DNA from: Methylobacterium aerolatum
Lineage (GTDB): Bacteria; Pseudomonadota; Alphaproteobacteria; Rhizobiales; Beijerinckiaceae
Assembly (NCBI RefSeq): GCF_022179085.1
Contig: NZ_BPQE01000005.1
Span: 87,072-151,071, forward strand
Direction of reading: 5' to 3'
Length of the DNA stretch: 64,000 nt
Of this stretch, positions 45,801 to 54,390 are shown in pieces. The position numbers were made by a program, and so were the translations under genes. Below the pieces are notes generated by a model. The model made no database searches. It saw only the letters and a list, made by a program, of their open reading frames with translations, and had not been told where the DNA came from. Within the stretch, counting starts at the first letter, position 1, and each line of letters starts with the position of its first letter.

Positions 45801-48800
45801 CGGCGATGTGGGGTGCCCGTTGGGCAGGCCTCCATACCCCCTTCGAGCCTGCTGCCAAGGGGCAGGAGGTTCGCGGCATCACCCTGACCCACCTTGCCAA
45901 CTGCGTGTGCGGCGCTGAGGTGGCCGAGCGCGTTGGGATGCTGGACGAGGACGCGCTCGGTCGGCTCGCTGCCATTGCTCCAGGTCTGGAACCAATAAGG
46001 CGCCTTCCCGAGGTTGCCTTCCCCGCTATGGGCAACGCATGCGATCAGGCACGGCGAGAGTTGCCTGCCAAGCGCGCGAAAGCCGACCGCATTCTCGCGG
46101 CCGACCCGGCGCATCGCCTCCGCGACCTGACCATCCCGTTGGAGCGCCTGGCTGTCGCGGTAGGGGTGGAGCGGGAACGTCGGGCTGCCCGGCGGCGCCT
46201 GAGCGAGGGTCGCCTAAGCGTCGCGCATGATGCAGCGTCGCTCGACAAGGCGCGTGTCGCGTGGCGCTGGTTCGAGGCAGTCGAGGCGTCGCCGGACCTT
46301 CAGTCCGTTCGCGAAGGACTGCTTGGTGCCGACGCTGGCGAAATCAGGTCCCGCCTGAGGGAGAGGCTCGAAAATGGGACCCGTCTGGCAGACAGGCTAG
46401 AGGAGGCTCACCGCGACCTGCGAGGCCGGTATGGCGTCCGCGGGCTGCCTATGGATCCGCCCGGGACTCTGCGGGAATGCCTGGACGGAGTGGTCAACCG
46501 GCAGGACGAACTGTCCGCGCTGGTGGACTTGCGCCGGCAGCGGCATGAACTCGACCGATTAGGGCTCCTGCCCTTCGTCGTGCGGGCTTCGGAGCGGGGC
46601 TTGTCCGCCGACGCGCTCCCCGGTCTGTTCGAAGGCCTTCTGGCTCGACGGCGGGCGGAGAACTTCCGTCAGCGGGACGAAGTGTTGGCCAGGGCGGTCG
46701 GCAGCCGCATCCAGGCCCAACGCAGGACCTTCATCGACGCCGACAAGAGAAAGATCGAGAACGACCGGCGGGCCGTGCGGGAGCGATTGTTGGCCCGGCA
46801 CGCGCTTCCCGGCTCGGCCCAGGGCAAGAAGTCGACATGGACGGAAGGCGCCCTTCTCCGCAATGAGATGGGCAAGCAGCAGAAGTTCGTGCCCGTCCGA
46901 GACTTGATAAGGCGTGCCTCGGAAAGCCTGCAGCAGCTCACGCCCTGCTTCATGATGTCCCCGCTCTCCCTCGCTAAATTCCTACCGAGGGGGCAGGTCC
47001 GCTTCGACCTGCTCGTCATCGACGAGGCTTCGCAGATGAAGCCTGAGGATGCCCTTGGCGGCATGCTGCGGGCGAAGCAGGTCGTGGTCGTTGGGGACCA
47101 GAAGCAGCTCCCGCCCTCGGAATTCTTCAACCGGTCCGTCGGCTCCGACAGTTCGGATGGGGATGACGAGGTCGAGGACATCGACGATGAGTCGATCCTG
47201 GAATCGTGCGCGAAGACGTTCCGGGAGACACGCCTCCTCAAGTGGCACTACCGGAGCCGGTGCGAGAGCCTGATCGCCTTCTCGAACCGCGAGTTCTACG
47301 ACGACAAGCTCATCACCTTCCCCTCGGCGGCGCCTCGCTCGTTCTCGGTGGAATTGATCCGGCTGAAGGGGCGTTACGAGGCCAGCCGCAATCCCATTGA
47401 GGCCCAGGCCGTCGCCGAGGAAGCGATCCTGTTCATGCGGCACCATGCCGAGGAGCCAGTTGCGCCCTCCCTGGGCGTCGTGGCCGTGAACAGCGAGCAG
47501 CGTGACCTGATCGACGAGGAGATCCAGCGCCTCGCGACAGAGGACGAATTGGTCCAGCGCTTCCAGGAACGTGTGGCGGAGCGAGGCGAGCCGTTCTTCG
47601 TCAAGAACCTGGAGAACGTCCAGGGCGACGAGCGCGACTTCATCTTTGTCTCGATGACCTACGGACCGAAGGAGCCGGGCGGACCCGTGATGCAGCGGTT
47701 CGGGCCCATCAACGGCAAGCATGGCCACCGCCGCCTCAACGTCCTGTTCACCCGGGCCCGCCTCCGCATCGCGCTGTTCGCCTCCTTTGGGTCCGTCGAC
47801 GTCAAGCCATCTGACACGAGCCCGGATGGCCTGCGCGTGCTCAAGCGGTACTTCGAGTATGCGGAGCGGCGGGGCTATGCCGAGGTCGATCCCGAGGGTC
47901 GAGCCGACAGCGATTTCGAGGTTGAGGTGGCTCGCCGCCTTCAGAGGGAAGGCTTCCAGGTCGATCATCAGGTCGGCGTGTCGGGCTTCCGGATCGATCT
48001 CGGGATCCGTCATCCTGACTACCCGGAGAGGTTCATCGCCGGCGTCGAGTGCGATGGGGCTCGGTACCACTCCAGCAAGAGCGCGCGCGACCGGGACCGC
48101 CTCCGTGAGGAGGTGCTAACGGGCCTGGGCTGGAACATCCTGCGCGTGTGGTCGACAGATTGGTTCGACAACCCCGACCTGCACACCGGGAACCTCGTGA
48201 AACGCCTGCGCGAGCTTCAAGCTGCGCCCGCCCAGGCTCCGCACGGATACAAGCTGGCCACCAGCTTCCTGTCGGCGGTTGAGCCTGAGGAACCGGCGGC
48301 CAACGACGACGTGACCGAGGGTGTTGAGCCGGTCGATCCATCTGCCGAGCCAGAACCAAGGCAGGCCATTGCCGCCGACCCTGATCCGGTAGTCGTCGAG
48401 CCGGCGGCATCCTTCCTCGCCGGCGATGGCCCACTGAATGAGGAGGAGCTTCGCAGCGCCCTCCGGGAATTCAGGGACACGGTGATCGCACGGCAGATGC
48501 CCAATTGGGAGCCGCACAGGTCCATCCTGCGCGAACCGATGGTCGAGACGTTCGTCGCGCAGAAGCTCGACGATCCCGATCACTGGTTCCTGAAGGTCCC
48601 TGGGTTCCAGCGGAGCGGCACGGACCCCGTCGAGAAGAGGCTCCATCTGGATGCCATCTGCGATCTCGTCGCGAGGTTGTCGGAACGCGATCCTGGCCGG
48701 ACCAAGCCGGTGACGAGGGATGCGCCCCCTCGCGACACGGGTGGTTTGGCCCCTCAGCAGGTCACACACCATACGGTCAGTCGGACTGGCGGCCCTTACG

Positions 48801-49306
48801 CTGTGGCTAAGGTGGAAGACAGCGGATTCATCCCGAACCAGGACAGGTTCTACGATCCGGAATACCAAGGCCCCCTCCGGCGGATGGTGGCTTACGTCAT
48901 CGAGGTCGAAGGGCCGATCTACGCCAAGCTGCTGATAGACAGGATTGCCCGGGCTCACAGGTTTGACCGGAGCGGCGGCAGGATCGTCGAGAAGGTCCTC
49001 GCTGCAGTCAGTAAGCCTTGTTCTGTGACGGAGGACGACGGTCGAAAGCTGATCTGGCCCGGCCAACCGCAGCCCATGGTTCCCTTCCGAAAATCCGCCG
49101 GTCAGGAACGTGCCCTCGAAGATGTTCCGGTCGTTGAGTTGGCAAGCATCGCGGCACCTCTCGTCGCGCGTGGGATCCCGGACGAGGAGATACTGGTCCG
49201 CATGAGGGATCAGTTCGCACTCGGAAAACTTCGAGAGGCTACACGCCAGCGGTTCCAGGCCGCGGTGGAAACCTGTCGCAGGCAGCGCTTGGAGGCGGCG
49301 GAGTAA
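42806..49306 (+). CDS. Giant DUF4011 / SF1 helicase / Vsr-like nuclease / DUF3320 protein
   Basis: A 2166-residue single-gene enzyme. An N-terminal helical segment (GIAELERIFEASRGDRRVLT) leads into a DUF4011 part (DMGLRNPMLSYKHRPTSKRQ). The SF1 helicase has Walker A QGPPGTGKSQTITNL at about residue 521, Walker B DLLVIDEASQMKPEDA near 1395, VVVVGDQKQLPPSEFF and VLFTRARLRIALF. Near 1705-1800 lies a Vsr/MTES_1575-type nuclease (VGVSGFRIDLGIRHPDYPER, then GVECDGARYHSS and GWNILRVWSTDWF) with its D, E and K-type residues. A DUF3320 segment closes the protein. Proteins with this domain order are found in phage-defence islands. It is transcribed divergently from the sigma operon, 258 bp apart. Confidence 0.93.
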   Translation: MARPYLQSGIAELERIFEASRGDRRVLTKLQAELRLRKTDRSDRLRTLVDRAIVLNAGTEKGSSGDTTGPLSNTAKKHAQVDLPLESPGSVGCGEVPGSEGTGTLAGVAAPSAPWGTGRGTMPTNGDEDHLKLSYEKLREKLLDMGLRNPMLSYKHRPTSKRQLQIIDEVPEAIFDLLADGTSLEIVPLPEPDDVPPDEKTDEFVSALSYAKATETEYLEAIEAIEAEGGENAEAELAKAERALRNRLRAQFDLPPLEKPKAVDPVQHARTLGFDPSFDLQAKATEDKHRDKRLQTLKFPKPLDAILEKIRSDARLAEQETGLSTLFLVFGFLEWSEQDSDTKLLAPLLLLPVQLVKTSRHGRTVYEVSATTTVAEGNLSLMKRVHRDRGITLPEPETDVENSLSVEAYFRKVSDVIADQRGWRVRRLMTLGHFMFGRFAMYADLDPLRWKQHPTETDLVGSVMRGIEHGQGDGPLFGEREDHRIDDPAVAAKAPVLIQDADASQHSALVDAMDRKNLVIQGPPGTGKSQTITNLIANALMDGRTVLFLAEKQAALDVVRRRLDNAGLGQFCLELHSDKASPKATIARLKERVELTSDRAVRAGGGMDAALIDARDAVSKYAAALNAETPDGKTPFGLMWQALKARSDIGEALDAFNGIQIPQAATDRLHEISGAQTQIGLYAEIATDFVTGFGPPERSAWSSLEFGPEVTPGTAGLLVGDLRDLRDLTGAVETYLTTVSDLGLVDIAGFRRMTAAVGSLPGDVPDHGVLTKLRAQASETVTGHLRDVEHVLELDRRAAEASLPGGSDDALLDAVDALVAVLGRDRRASSEIIAEAERTLEAGGAAQEALDAATPLMEVLGLRANLPCEGLRAAMVAAYAVARLPIELRTWFAWRPNGNLATALAEWRSLNANEEIWRGTFGAVRGDWPDQALLRDVAAHLRKGWLSRSFSSSGNKAAVASLAAQLGLPELTAANADALEELAKHVDAVRGFSARGDQAAMWGARWAGLHTPFEPAAKGQEVRGITLTHLANCVCGAEVAERVGMLDEDALGRLAAIAPGLEPIRRLPEVAFPAMGNACDQARRELPAKRAKADRILAADPAHRLRDLTIPLERLAVAVGVERERRAARRRLSEGRLSVAHDAASLDKARVAWRWFEAVEASPDLQSVREGLLGADAGEIRSRLRERLENGTRLADRLEEAHRDLRGRYGVRGLPMDPPGTLRECLDGVVNRQDELSALVDLRRQRHELDRLGLLPFVVRASERGLSADALPGLFEGLLARRRAENFRQRDEVLARAVGSRIQAQRRTFIDADKRKIENDRRAVRERLLARHALPGSAQGKKSTWTEGALLRNEMGKQQKFVPVRDLIRRASESLQQLTPCFMMSPLSLAKFLPRGQVRFDLLVIDEASQMKPEDALGGMLRAKQVVVVGDQKQLPPSEFFNRSVGSDSSDGDDEVEDIDDESILESCAKTFRETRLLKWHYRSRCESLIAFSNREFYDDKLITFPSAAPRSFSVELIRLKGRYEASRNPIEAQAVAEEAILFMRHHAEEPVAPSLGVVAVNSEQRDLIDEEIQRLATEDELVQRFQERVAERGEPFFVKNLENVQGDERDFIFVSMTYGPKEPGGPVMQRFGPINGKHGHRRLNVLFTRARLRIALFASFGSVDVKPSDTSPDGLRVLKRYFEYAERRGYAEVDPEGRADSDFEVEVARRLQREGFQVDHQVGVSGFRIDLGIRHPDYPERFIAGVECDGARYHSSKSARDRDRLREEVLTGLGWNILRVWSTDWFDNPDLHTGNLVKRLRELQAAPAQAPHGYKLATSFLSAVEPEEPAANDDVTEGVEPVDPSAEPEPRQAIAADPDPVVVEPAASFLAGDGPLNEEELRSALREFRDTVIARQMPNWEPHRSILREPMVETFVAQKLDDPDHWFLKVPGFQRSGTDPVEKRLHLDAICDLVARLSERDPGRTKPVTRDAPPRDTGGLAPQQVTHHTVSRTGGPYAVAKVEDSGFIPNQDRFYDPEYQGPLRRMVAYVIEVEGPIYAKLLIDRIARAHRFDRSGGRIVEKVLAAVSKPCSVTEDDGRKLIWPGQPQPMVPFRKSAGQERALEDVPVVELASIAAPLVARGIPDEEILVRMRDQFALGKLREATRQRFQAAVETCRRQRLEAAE

Positions 49307-49674
49307 GCTGTCCTCGAAGACTTGCGAAATTAACCTTGCCTTCGCTTATCCACCCGTCTTCTTTTGGGAGGCCTTGCGAAGGCAGGGCTTGAGGTTCAGT
49401 TGAGACCTCATGTTCGCGCAGACCAAATGCACGGCGCTCCGGGCGGGGATCCCCGCACCGGCCCACGCCGATTCGTCCCGAGGATAGCCACGCGCGCCCG
49501 GGAAGCCCTTTGAAGGTTCGCTCCCGATGACGACCACGTTCCGGAAAACCGCTGTCTCGTAGGCCAGCCCCCCTGGCCGCCCCCGTCCGGGCGCCTTCGC
49601 GCCTGTCCGACATCCTCCTGGGCTGACCCGCCGCCATCGATTGCGGCCGGCTGCCCCGTGCGGAGGCAGCCCTC
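49307..49674. other. Gap with no firmly supported gene
   Basis: A minus-strand frame 49346-49537 (63 codons) exists but has no recognisable features or clear ribosome site. The rest is likely 3' region of the helicase gene and promoter of the next operon. Confidence 0.35.
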
Positions 49675-50007
49675 ATGAACGATGCCCTGAAGCCTCCCGG
49701 CAGGCTGTGTGACGCCTGTGCGGGCTCCGCCCTGACCAGGCCACCTTCGCACACGGAGGATCCCGCCCGCCACGTAGGCGAACTCTTCCGCCGGCTGACC
49801 CTCGCGAGCGAGACGTACCCGGGCGAGGCGTTCACCCGCATCGTCACGGCGATGCTCGTCGCCATGGGGCGGGCCTGCCTGATGGAGGCCGAGGCGCAAG
49901 CCCTTTGGCTCCGAGAACGCGCCGAGCCAGGCCAGCCGGGGATCAGGGTCAGCGCGACCGCCCGCCGGGTGGATTTCGACGCCTGGGATCCGGGCGATCC
50001 CGCGTAG
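49675..50007 (+). CDS. Small hypothetical protein before the AAA-M41 gene
   Basis: A 110-residue protein (MNDALKPPGRLCDACAGSAL) with GGAGG about ten bases upstream of ATG 49675. An N-terminal C-x2-C motif precedes a helical body (GEAFTRIVTAMLVAMGRACL) and an acidic end. Unknown family. It lies 155 bp ahead of the AAA-M41 protease on the same strand. GC at third positions supports coding. A role as adaptor for the protease is a guess from position. Confidence 0.55.
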   Translation: MNDALKPPGRLCDACAGSALTRPPSHTEDPARHVGELFRRLTLASETYPGEAFTRIVTAMLVAMGRACLMEAEAQALWLRERAEPGQPGIRVSATARRVDFDAWDPGDPA

Positions 50008-50162
50008 CCCACTCCGATCAGGATCTGCCCGATGCCCTACCGCTTCCACGTCAAACCGAAACCGTGCGCCTGCCGCCTGACAGCGGCCGGCACCCCTCTG
50101 ACCAAATCCGAGACACCCCCCGGGGTCTGACCGGCGCAAAGGATGCGCGCGGCGGCCTTGCG

Positions 50163-52238
50163 ATGGAGGCCGCCATGAACAGTTCGAAGAAGTCAGTCGC
50201 CAGGCGCATCGCTTCCTTGGCCCGCGCCGGACGCAAGACCCAACCTGCGCGCCAAAAGGAGACCGCCGATCCGCAAGGAGTGCCGGCGGATGACCTGACT
50301 GCAGCACAGCAGTACCTTCTCGATGGCGACGAGGATCATTCCAACGTCGAGCCAATGAGCGGGGCGCTCACCAGTCCCAATGCGAGCTTGGCCAAGGCCA
50401 TGCTCGCCGCGGCGCTCAGCGGCCCGGCTTTCCGAAGGATGACGACGGCGCCGCGCCTGTCGGTGCTCATCGAGGCTCCCAGTCAATCGTGGGTCCAGCC
50501 GCTTCGCCAAGCCGTCGCGGCCGCGGGCACATGGGATAAGGTGGACGCCCGTGATGTCGTCAGCCGTCCCAGGCTTCGTGCCGATGAGGGCGAGGCCGAG
50601 CTCGTCAAGCTGATGGCGACGGGAAGCCGTATTGCTGTCGTATCATGGCTGCCGGAACGCTACGTCTCCCGCGCCTTCATCGACGGCGCCGACATGCGGG
50701 TCCGCCTCGGACACCCGACGAACGAGGTCCTACGATCGGTGATCCGGCAGGCCACCGGCCGGCGTCCGCGCCGGATGCCGGCAAGCGTCCAGGGACTGGA
50801 TTACCCGGACTATCTTGCGGCCATCCGTGTCGGCGACCGGGCCGCCAACTGCGTGGCAAGGCTGGAGGCAACGGCGAGGGCCCGGATGGCCCCGGCTGCC
50901 AACTTGGAAGACGTGCCGTTGGTGTGTGACCTGGTCGGCTACGGCGAAGCGGGGTCGTGGGCGCTGCAGGTCGTTGCCAGCGTGGAGGCCTGGCGCCGTG
51001 GCGAGGGAATTTGGCCCGCCGGGACCCTCAATGCCTGCCTCGCCAGCCGACCTGGGCTCGGCAAGACAACGCTGTTGAGGAGCCTTGGCAAGTCCTGCGG
51101 CTTGCCAGTCGTCACGACATCGGTCGCCGGGTGGTTCGCGGGATCCGGGTATCTCGATGACGTGCTGCGCCGCATGCAGGCTGACCTTCTGCGGGCGTCT
51201 GCTTCGGCTCCATGCATCCTTTATTTTGACGAGGCCGACGCTCTTCCTTCGAGATCCGGCGGGGACGACCGTCATTCCTCGTATTGGATGCCGATCCTGG
51301 GGGCACTTCTGTCCTTCACGGACGGCCTCGGCCTCGAAGGGGCCGATGCGTCCCGGATCATCATCGTGGCGGCAACCAACGCCCCTGACCGCATCGACCC
51401 GGCGATGCTCCGCCCCGGTCGCCTCGGTCGCGTGATCCGCATCGCGCCGCCCGACGCCGAGGCGTTGGAGGGGATACTTCGCCAGCATCTGGGCGATGAC
51501 CTCGCTAACGAAGATCTCTCCGGGGTGGTGTCGCTCGGGCTCGGATCGACGGGAGCCGAAGCTAGAAGCTGGGTCGAGAGCGCCCGACTGAAGGCACGGC
51601 TCGACGGCCGCCCCATGCGGGTCGAGGACCTCGTGCGTGAGGTGGCGCCCGCCGACGCCAGGTCGGACAAGGCGATCTGGCGATGCGCCGCCCACGAGGC
51701 GGGTCACGCCGTTTGCATGCACTACGCGGACGGCCATCGCGTGCGCCGGATCAGCATCGTCTCCAACGGTCAGGCTGGAGGGCATACGATCTCGACGCCG
51801 GTAGATGGGGCGACCATGTCGCCGAAGGACATCTCCGCCGTGCTCGTGGGACTGCTCGGCGGGCGGGCGGCCGAGGATGCCCTCGGTCTTGGGCTATCCA
51901 GCGGCGCTCATCACGACCTCGGCGAGGCCACTTCCCTGGCAGCAGCCAAGACCGCCAGTTTCGGGATGGGAGGTCAGTTGGTGAGGCTCGCACCGATGGA
52001 CCGGGCAAGCGGCCTTCTCGACCGAAATGAGGACCTGCGTCTTGCGGTCGAGGTCGACCTGCAGGCCGCCTATGCAGAAGCCCTTGGTATCGTGCGCCAA
52101 CATCAATCCCTTGTCGAAGGACTAGCCCGTCTGCTGGTCGCCCAGCGCGTTGTGGACGAGACGACCTTCTACAGGCTCGTCGAAGCCCATGATCGCGCGC
52201 TCGCCGGTGCCGTGCAGGAGGGCCCGCGTCATGGATGA
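50163..52238 (+). CDS. Soluble FtsH-like AAA+ ATPase with M41 peptidase domain
   Basis: A 691-residue protein with an FtsH-like order but without the N-terminal membrane helices. The first 250 residues are variable and include an SVARRIASLARAGRKTQPAR basic start. The AAA module has Walker A ASRPGLGKTTLLRSLG near residue 295, Walker B CILYFDEADALPSRSGG and ATNAPDRIDPAMLRPGRLGR. The M41 metallopeptidase carries HEAGH at 511-515 (CAAHEAGHAVCMHYADG) and the third ligand region in HHDLGEATSLAAAKTASFGM. Chromosomal FtsH is membrane-bound, so this is a specialised relative. ATG 50163 (MEAAMNSSKK) is used; the frame is open to 49905. It is followed by an overlapping small gene. Confidence 0.85.
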   Translation: MEAAMNSSKKSVARRIASLARAGRKTQPARQKETADPQGVPADDLTAAQQYLLDGDEDHSNVEPMSGALTSPNASLAKAMLAAALSGPAFRRMTTAPRLSVLIEAPSQSWVQPLRQAVAAAGTWDKVDARDVVSRPRLRADEGEAELVKLMATGSRIAVVSWLPERYVSRAFIDGADMRVRLGHPTNEVLRSVIRQATGRRPRRMPASVQGLDYPDYLAAIRVGDRAANCVARLEATARARMAPAANLEDVPLVCDLVGYGEAGSWALQVVASVEAWRRGEGIWPAGTLNACLASRPGLGKTTLLRSLGKSCGLPVVTTSVAGWFAGSGYLDDVLRRMQADLLRASASAPCILYFDEADALPSRSGGDDRHSSYWMPILGALLSFTDGLGLEGADASRIIIVAATNAPDRIDPAMLRPGRLGRVIRIAPPDAEALEGILRQHLGDDLANEDLSGVVSLGLGSTGAEARSWVESARLKARLDGRPMRVEDLVREVAPADARSDKAIWRCAAHEAGHAVCMHYADGHRVRRISIVSNGQAGGHTISTPVDGATMSPKDISAVLVGLLGGRAAEDALGLGLSSGAHHDLGEATSLAAAKTASFGMGGQLVRLAPMDRASGLLDRNEDLRLAVEVDLQAAYAEALGIVRQHQSLVEGLARLLVAQRVVDETTFYRLVEAHDRALAGAVQEGPRHG

Positions 52239-52512
52239 GGCAGTCCTCGCCATGCTGGGCACGCTGTCAGAAATCGAACGCGAGCTCGGGAGGCCGGTAT
52301 ACGATAGCGCCGTTGAGCGGGCACGATTGGCCATCGCCGCCGAGGTTATGGTGGAGGCTGAACGGCGAGCCTTGAGCGTGCGCCGCCAATCGGACCCAAT
52401 CCGGGCGAGGCTGAAGCTCCAGCCTGGCTTGCGAGACGGCAACGTCGTGCATCTTCGGCATCTTAACGGGGTGCCCAGCGATACGTCCGGGGGGCCCGAT
52501 GCGACGGGCTGA
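52231..52512 (+). CDS. Small protein overlapping the AAA-M41 gene
   Basis: A 93-residue protein (MDEAVLAMLGTLSEIERELG) whose ATG lies inside the last codons of the protease gene (8-base overlap), implying translational coupling. The sequence is mostly helical with paired charges (VERARLAIAAEVMVEAERRA) and a short Gly-rich end. No family recognised. It could be a substrate adaptor or regulator of the AAA-M41 protease. Confidence 0.6.
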   Translation: MDEAVLAMLGTLSEIERELGRPVYDSAVERARLAIAAEVMVEAERRALSVRRQSDPIRARLKLQPGLRDGNVVHLRHLNGVPSDTSGGPDATG

Positions 52513-53577
52513 CGAGCGCCTGCGTGGACAGCGACACGCGAATCAAAACCGTCCCCACGACCCTGGACTCGGTCGCCGCGACCAGGGTCGAGGTCGTTCT
52601 GTCCATCGGGAGGACGCATCAGTCGGTGCGACCCGTTGGCACAGCGATGCCGCCCTCGTCGGTCCCGTTCCCGGCCGTGACGGGCCGGGCACGATCTACG
52701 GGATGACCTCCACGCGCCATCCCGATGGGGTCGCGCTGACCCGCTCCGAGTGCCTGGGCGGGGTCGAATTCCGGTCGGGTTCGAGGCCAAGCATCAATGC
52801 TCTGATCCTTGCGCGAGGCGTTCCCTGGCCGAGCGACGAGGCGACCTGTGCTACCCCCGGAGCGCTATCCATCCGGCGTCCGCGGCGGCTCGATCCGACC
52901 ACAGCGCAATCCTTGCGCCGTGGTAGAAGCGTTATCTCGATCCACGCACCCTGGCCCACAATCGAGCCGGCAATCCTGCAGGATCGACTGAGCAATCCAG
53001 CGCGCCGAGCGCACTTCAGGATAACGTCGGCTAACCTTCGAAACTGGCCGTCGACGCGGCCGCACAGGCTGTCGCTCGCCGCTCCCATGCAACGGCACCC
53101 TAAACCTTGGAGCGATCACTGGCTGGCGCCGCCTCTCGATGAGGCCGTCACGTCGAAGATCGCGCCCGCATCTGCCGTGGCTGACCCCATGGTGTGGCCT
53201 GACGCGATGCCCGTTCAGCCGTCCCCGCAAGCATCTGCACGACTCGATGCAGGCCGGGGCTCCGACGAGCGCCCCCTTCCATCCCGCGATCGACGCGGCT
53301 TACGTTCGCATGCGTGGGGCCGGGATCGATCCGGCCGAGCCGGCCCGGCCCGTCCGGGCACACGGAGATGACCTGATGCTGAAACCGCTGCCCTAGCGAA
53401 AAGGGCGCCCCCAGATCGCTCCAGGGACGCCCTTCTTCATCGAGTTCCGCCAACGCCGGCAAGCACGTCGGAACTCGCCAGTCCCACAAGCCGTGGACCT
53501 ACGGCGATCGTGCACAACAGCAACCGGATGGCAAGCCATCCGGAACGATCCCGTTTGGCCGCGGCACCCGAAACCGG
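52513..53577. other. About 1.06 kb with no intact supported gene
   Basis: One frame from 52704 (MTSTRHPDGVALTRSECLGG) reads on to 53371. The better codon bias after about 53230 is in a different frame, which ends at 53396 (MQAGAPTSAPFHPAIDAAYV from about 53247). This could be a gene broken by one frameshift or two small genes. A hairpin terminator (53401-53434) follows, then the promoter of the tns operon must lie in 53435-53577. Confidence 0.4.
53401..53434 (+). terminator. Hairpin ahead of the transposition operon
   Basis: AAGGGCG at 53401-53407 pairs with CGCCCTT at 53428-53434, with a short internal GCCCC/loop region, followed by CTTC. Located 1 kb after the last cargo gene and 144 bases before tnsA, it would insulate cargo from transposition genes. 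Confidence 0.55.
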
Positions 53578-54390
53578 GTGACCACGATGCGTACTTCCGA
53601 CGACACCCTGAATGCCGCTGGCATCGGCGATGAGCGGCCCACCGCCTCGTCGAAGGCTCCCACGCGCCCCCGTTCGCGAGTGAACAGGGTCGCTCTCGGC
53701 CTTACAGCCGGCGCGAAGCCAGTGCGCCGGATCAAGGCGAAGACCAAGCGTATTTCCCGTCCCGGGCAGTTCGCAACGAGCAATACGTTCGTCCGCGAGC
53801 CCATCCGCACGGAGAGCGTGCTGGAGATGGACGGCCTCGCCCATGTCGAGACGAACCCTCGCTACATTCGGGTCGCCCCGCAGCCCCATCGTCTGACCTT
53901 CCACGTCGATGGGCCGGACGGCTCGACGAGGGTCGACACGTACGTGCCCGATCTCGCGGTGCTCACCGTCGAAGGCAATGTCGTCGTCGTCGATTTCAAG
54001 TGGAGTTGGCTGAGGTCGCTGCCCGAATGGGCGGAGGTCGAGCCGGTCATCCGTGAGGCCTACCGGGTCGATCACGGCGCGCATTTCGTGGTCCTGACCG
54101 AGGAGCACATCCACGTCGAGCCGCGGCGGACGAACGTCGCCATCATGCTGCTGCACCGGGCGCCGGCGGAGAACGCCCCCGCCGTGACGGCGGTGCGCGG
54201 CGCCATCGGTCGCGTGGGACTGCCCAGCACCATCGGCGCCATCCGTGCCGCTTCTGGCCTCAGCACAGACGGCGTCCGGGACCCCGCATTCTCCGCCCTG
54301 ATGGAGCTCGCCATGGACGGCGAGATCAGCCTCGACATGAGCCACCTCTTCGACGACCGGACCATCGTCCGAGATGGGCCCGTCGTGTGA
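53578..54390 (+). CDS. TnsA-like transposon-end endonuclease
   Basis: It cuts the 5' strands at the transposon ends so that, with TnsB, the element is excised and pasted rather than copied. The protein is 270 residues from GTG 53578 (ATG 53587 is an alternative). The TnsA fold is seen as an acidic position in PIRTESVLEMDGLAHVETNP, the aspartate in TYVPDLAVLTVEG and the lysine in NVVVVDFKWSW, an E-D-(x)K restriction-enzyme-type site. The N-terminal 60 residues are basic. It begins the four-gene operon and its TGA overlaps the TnsB start. Full catalytic residues imply cut-and-paste transposition. Confidence 0.85.
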   Translation: MTTMRTSDDTLNAAGIGDERPTASSKAPTRPRSRVNRVALGLTAGAKPVRRIKAKTKRISRPGQFATSNTFVREPIRTESVLEMDGLAHVETNPRYIRVAPQPHRLTFHVDGPDGSTRVDTYVPDLAVLTVEGNVVVVDFKWSWLRSLPEWAEVEPVIREAYRVDHGAHFVVLTEEHIHVEPRRTNVAIMLLHRAPAENAPAVTAVRGAIGRVGLPSTIGAIRAASGLSTDGVRDPAFSALMELAMDGEISLDMSHLFDDRTIVRDGPVV

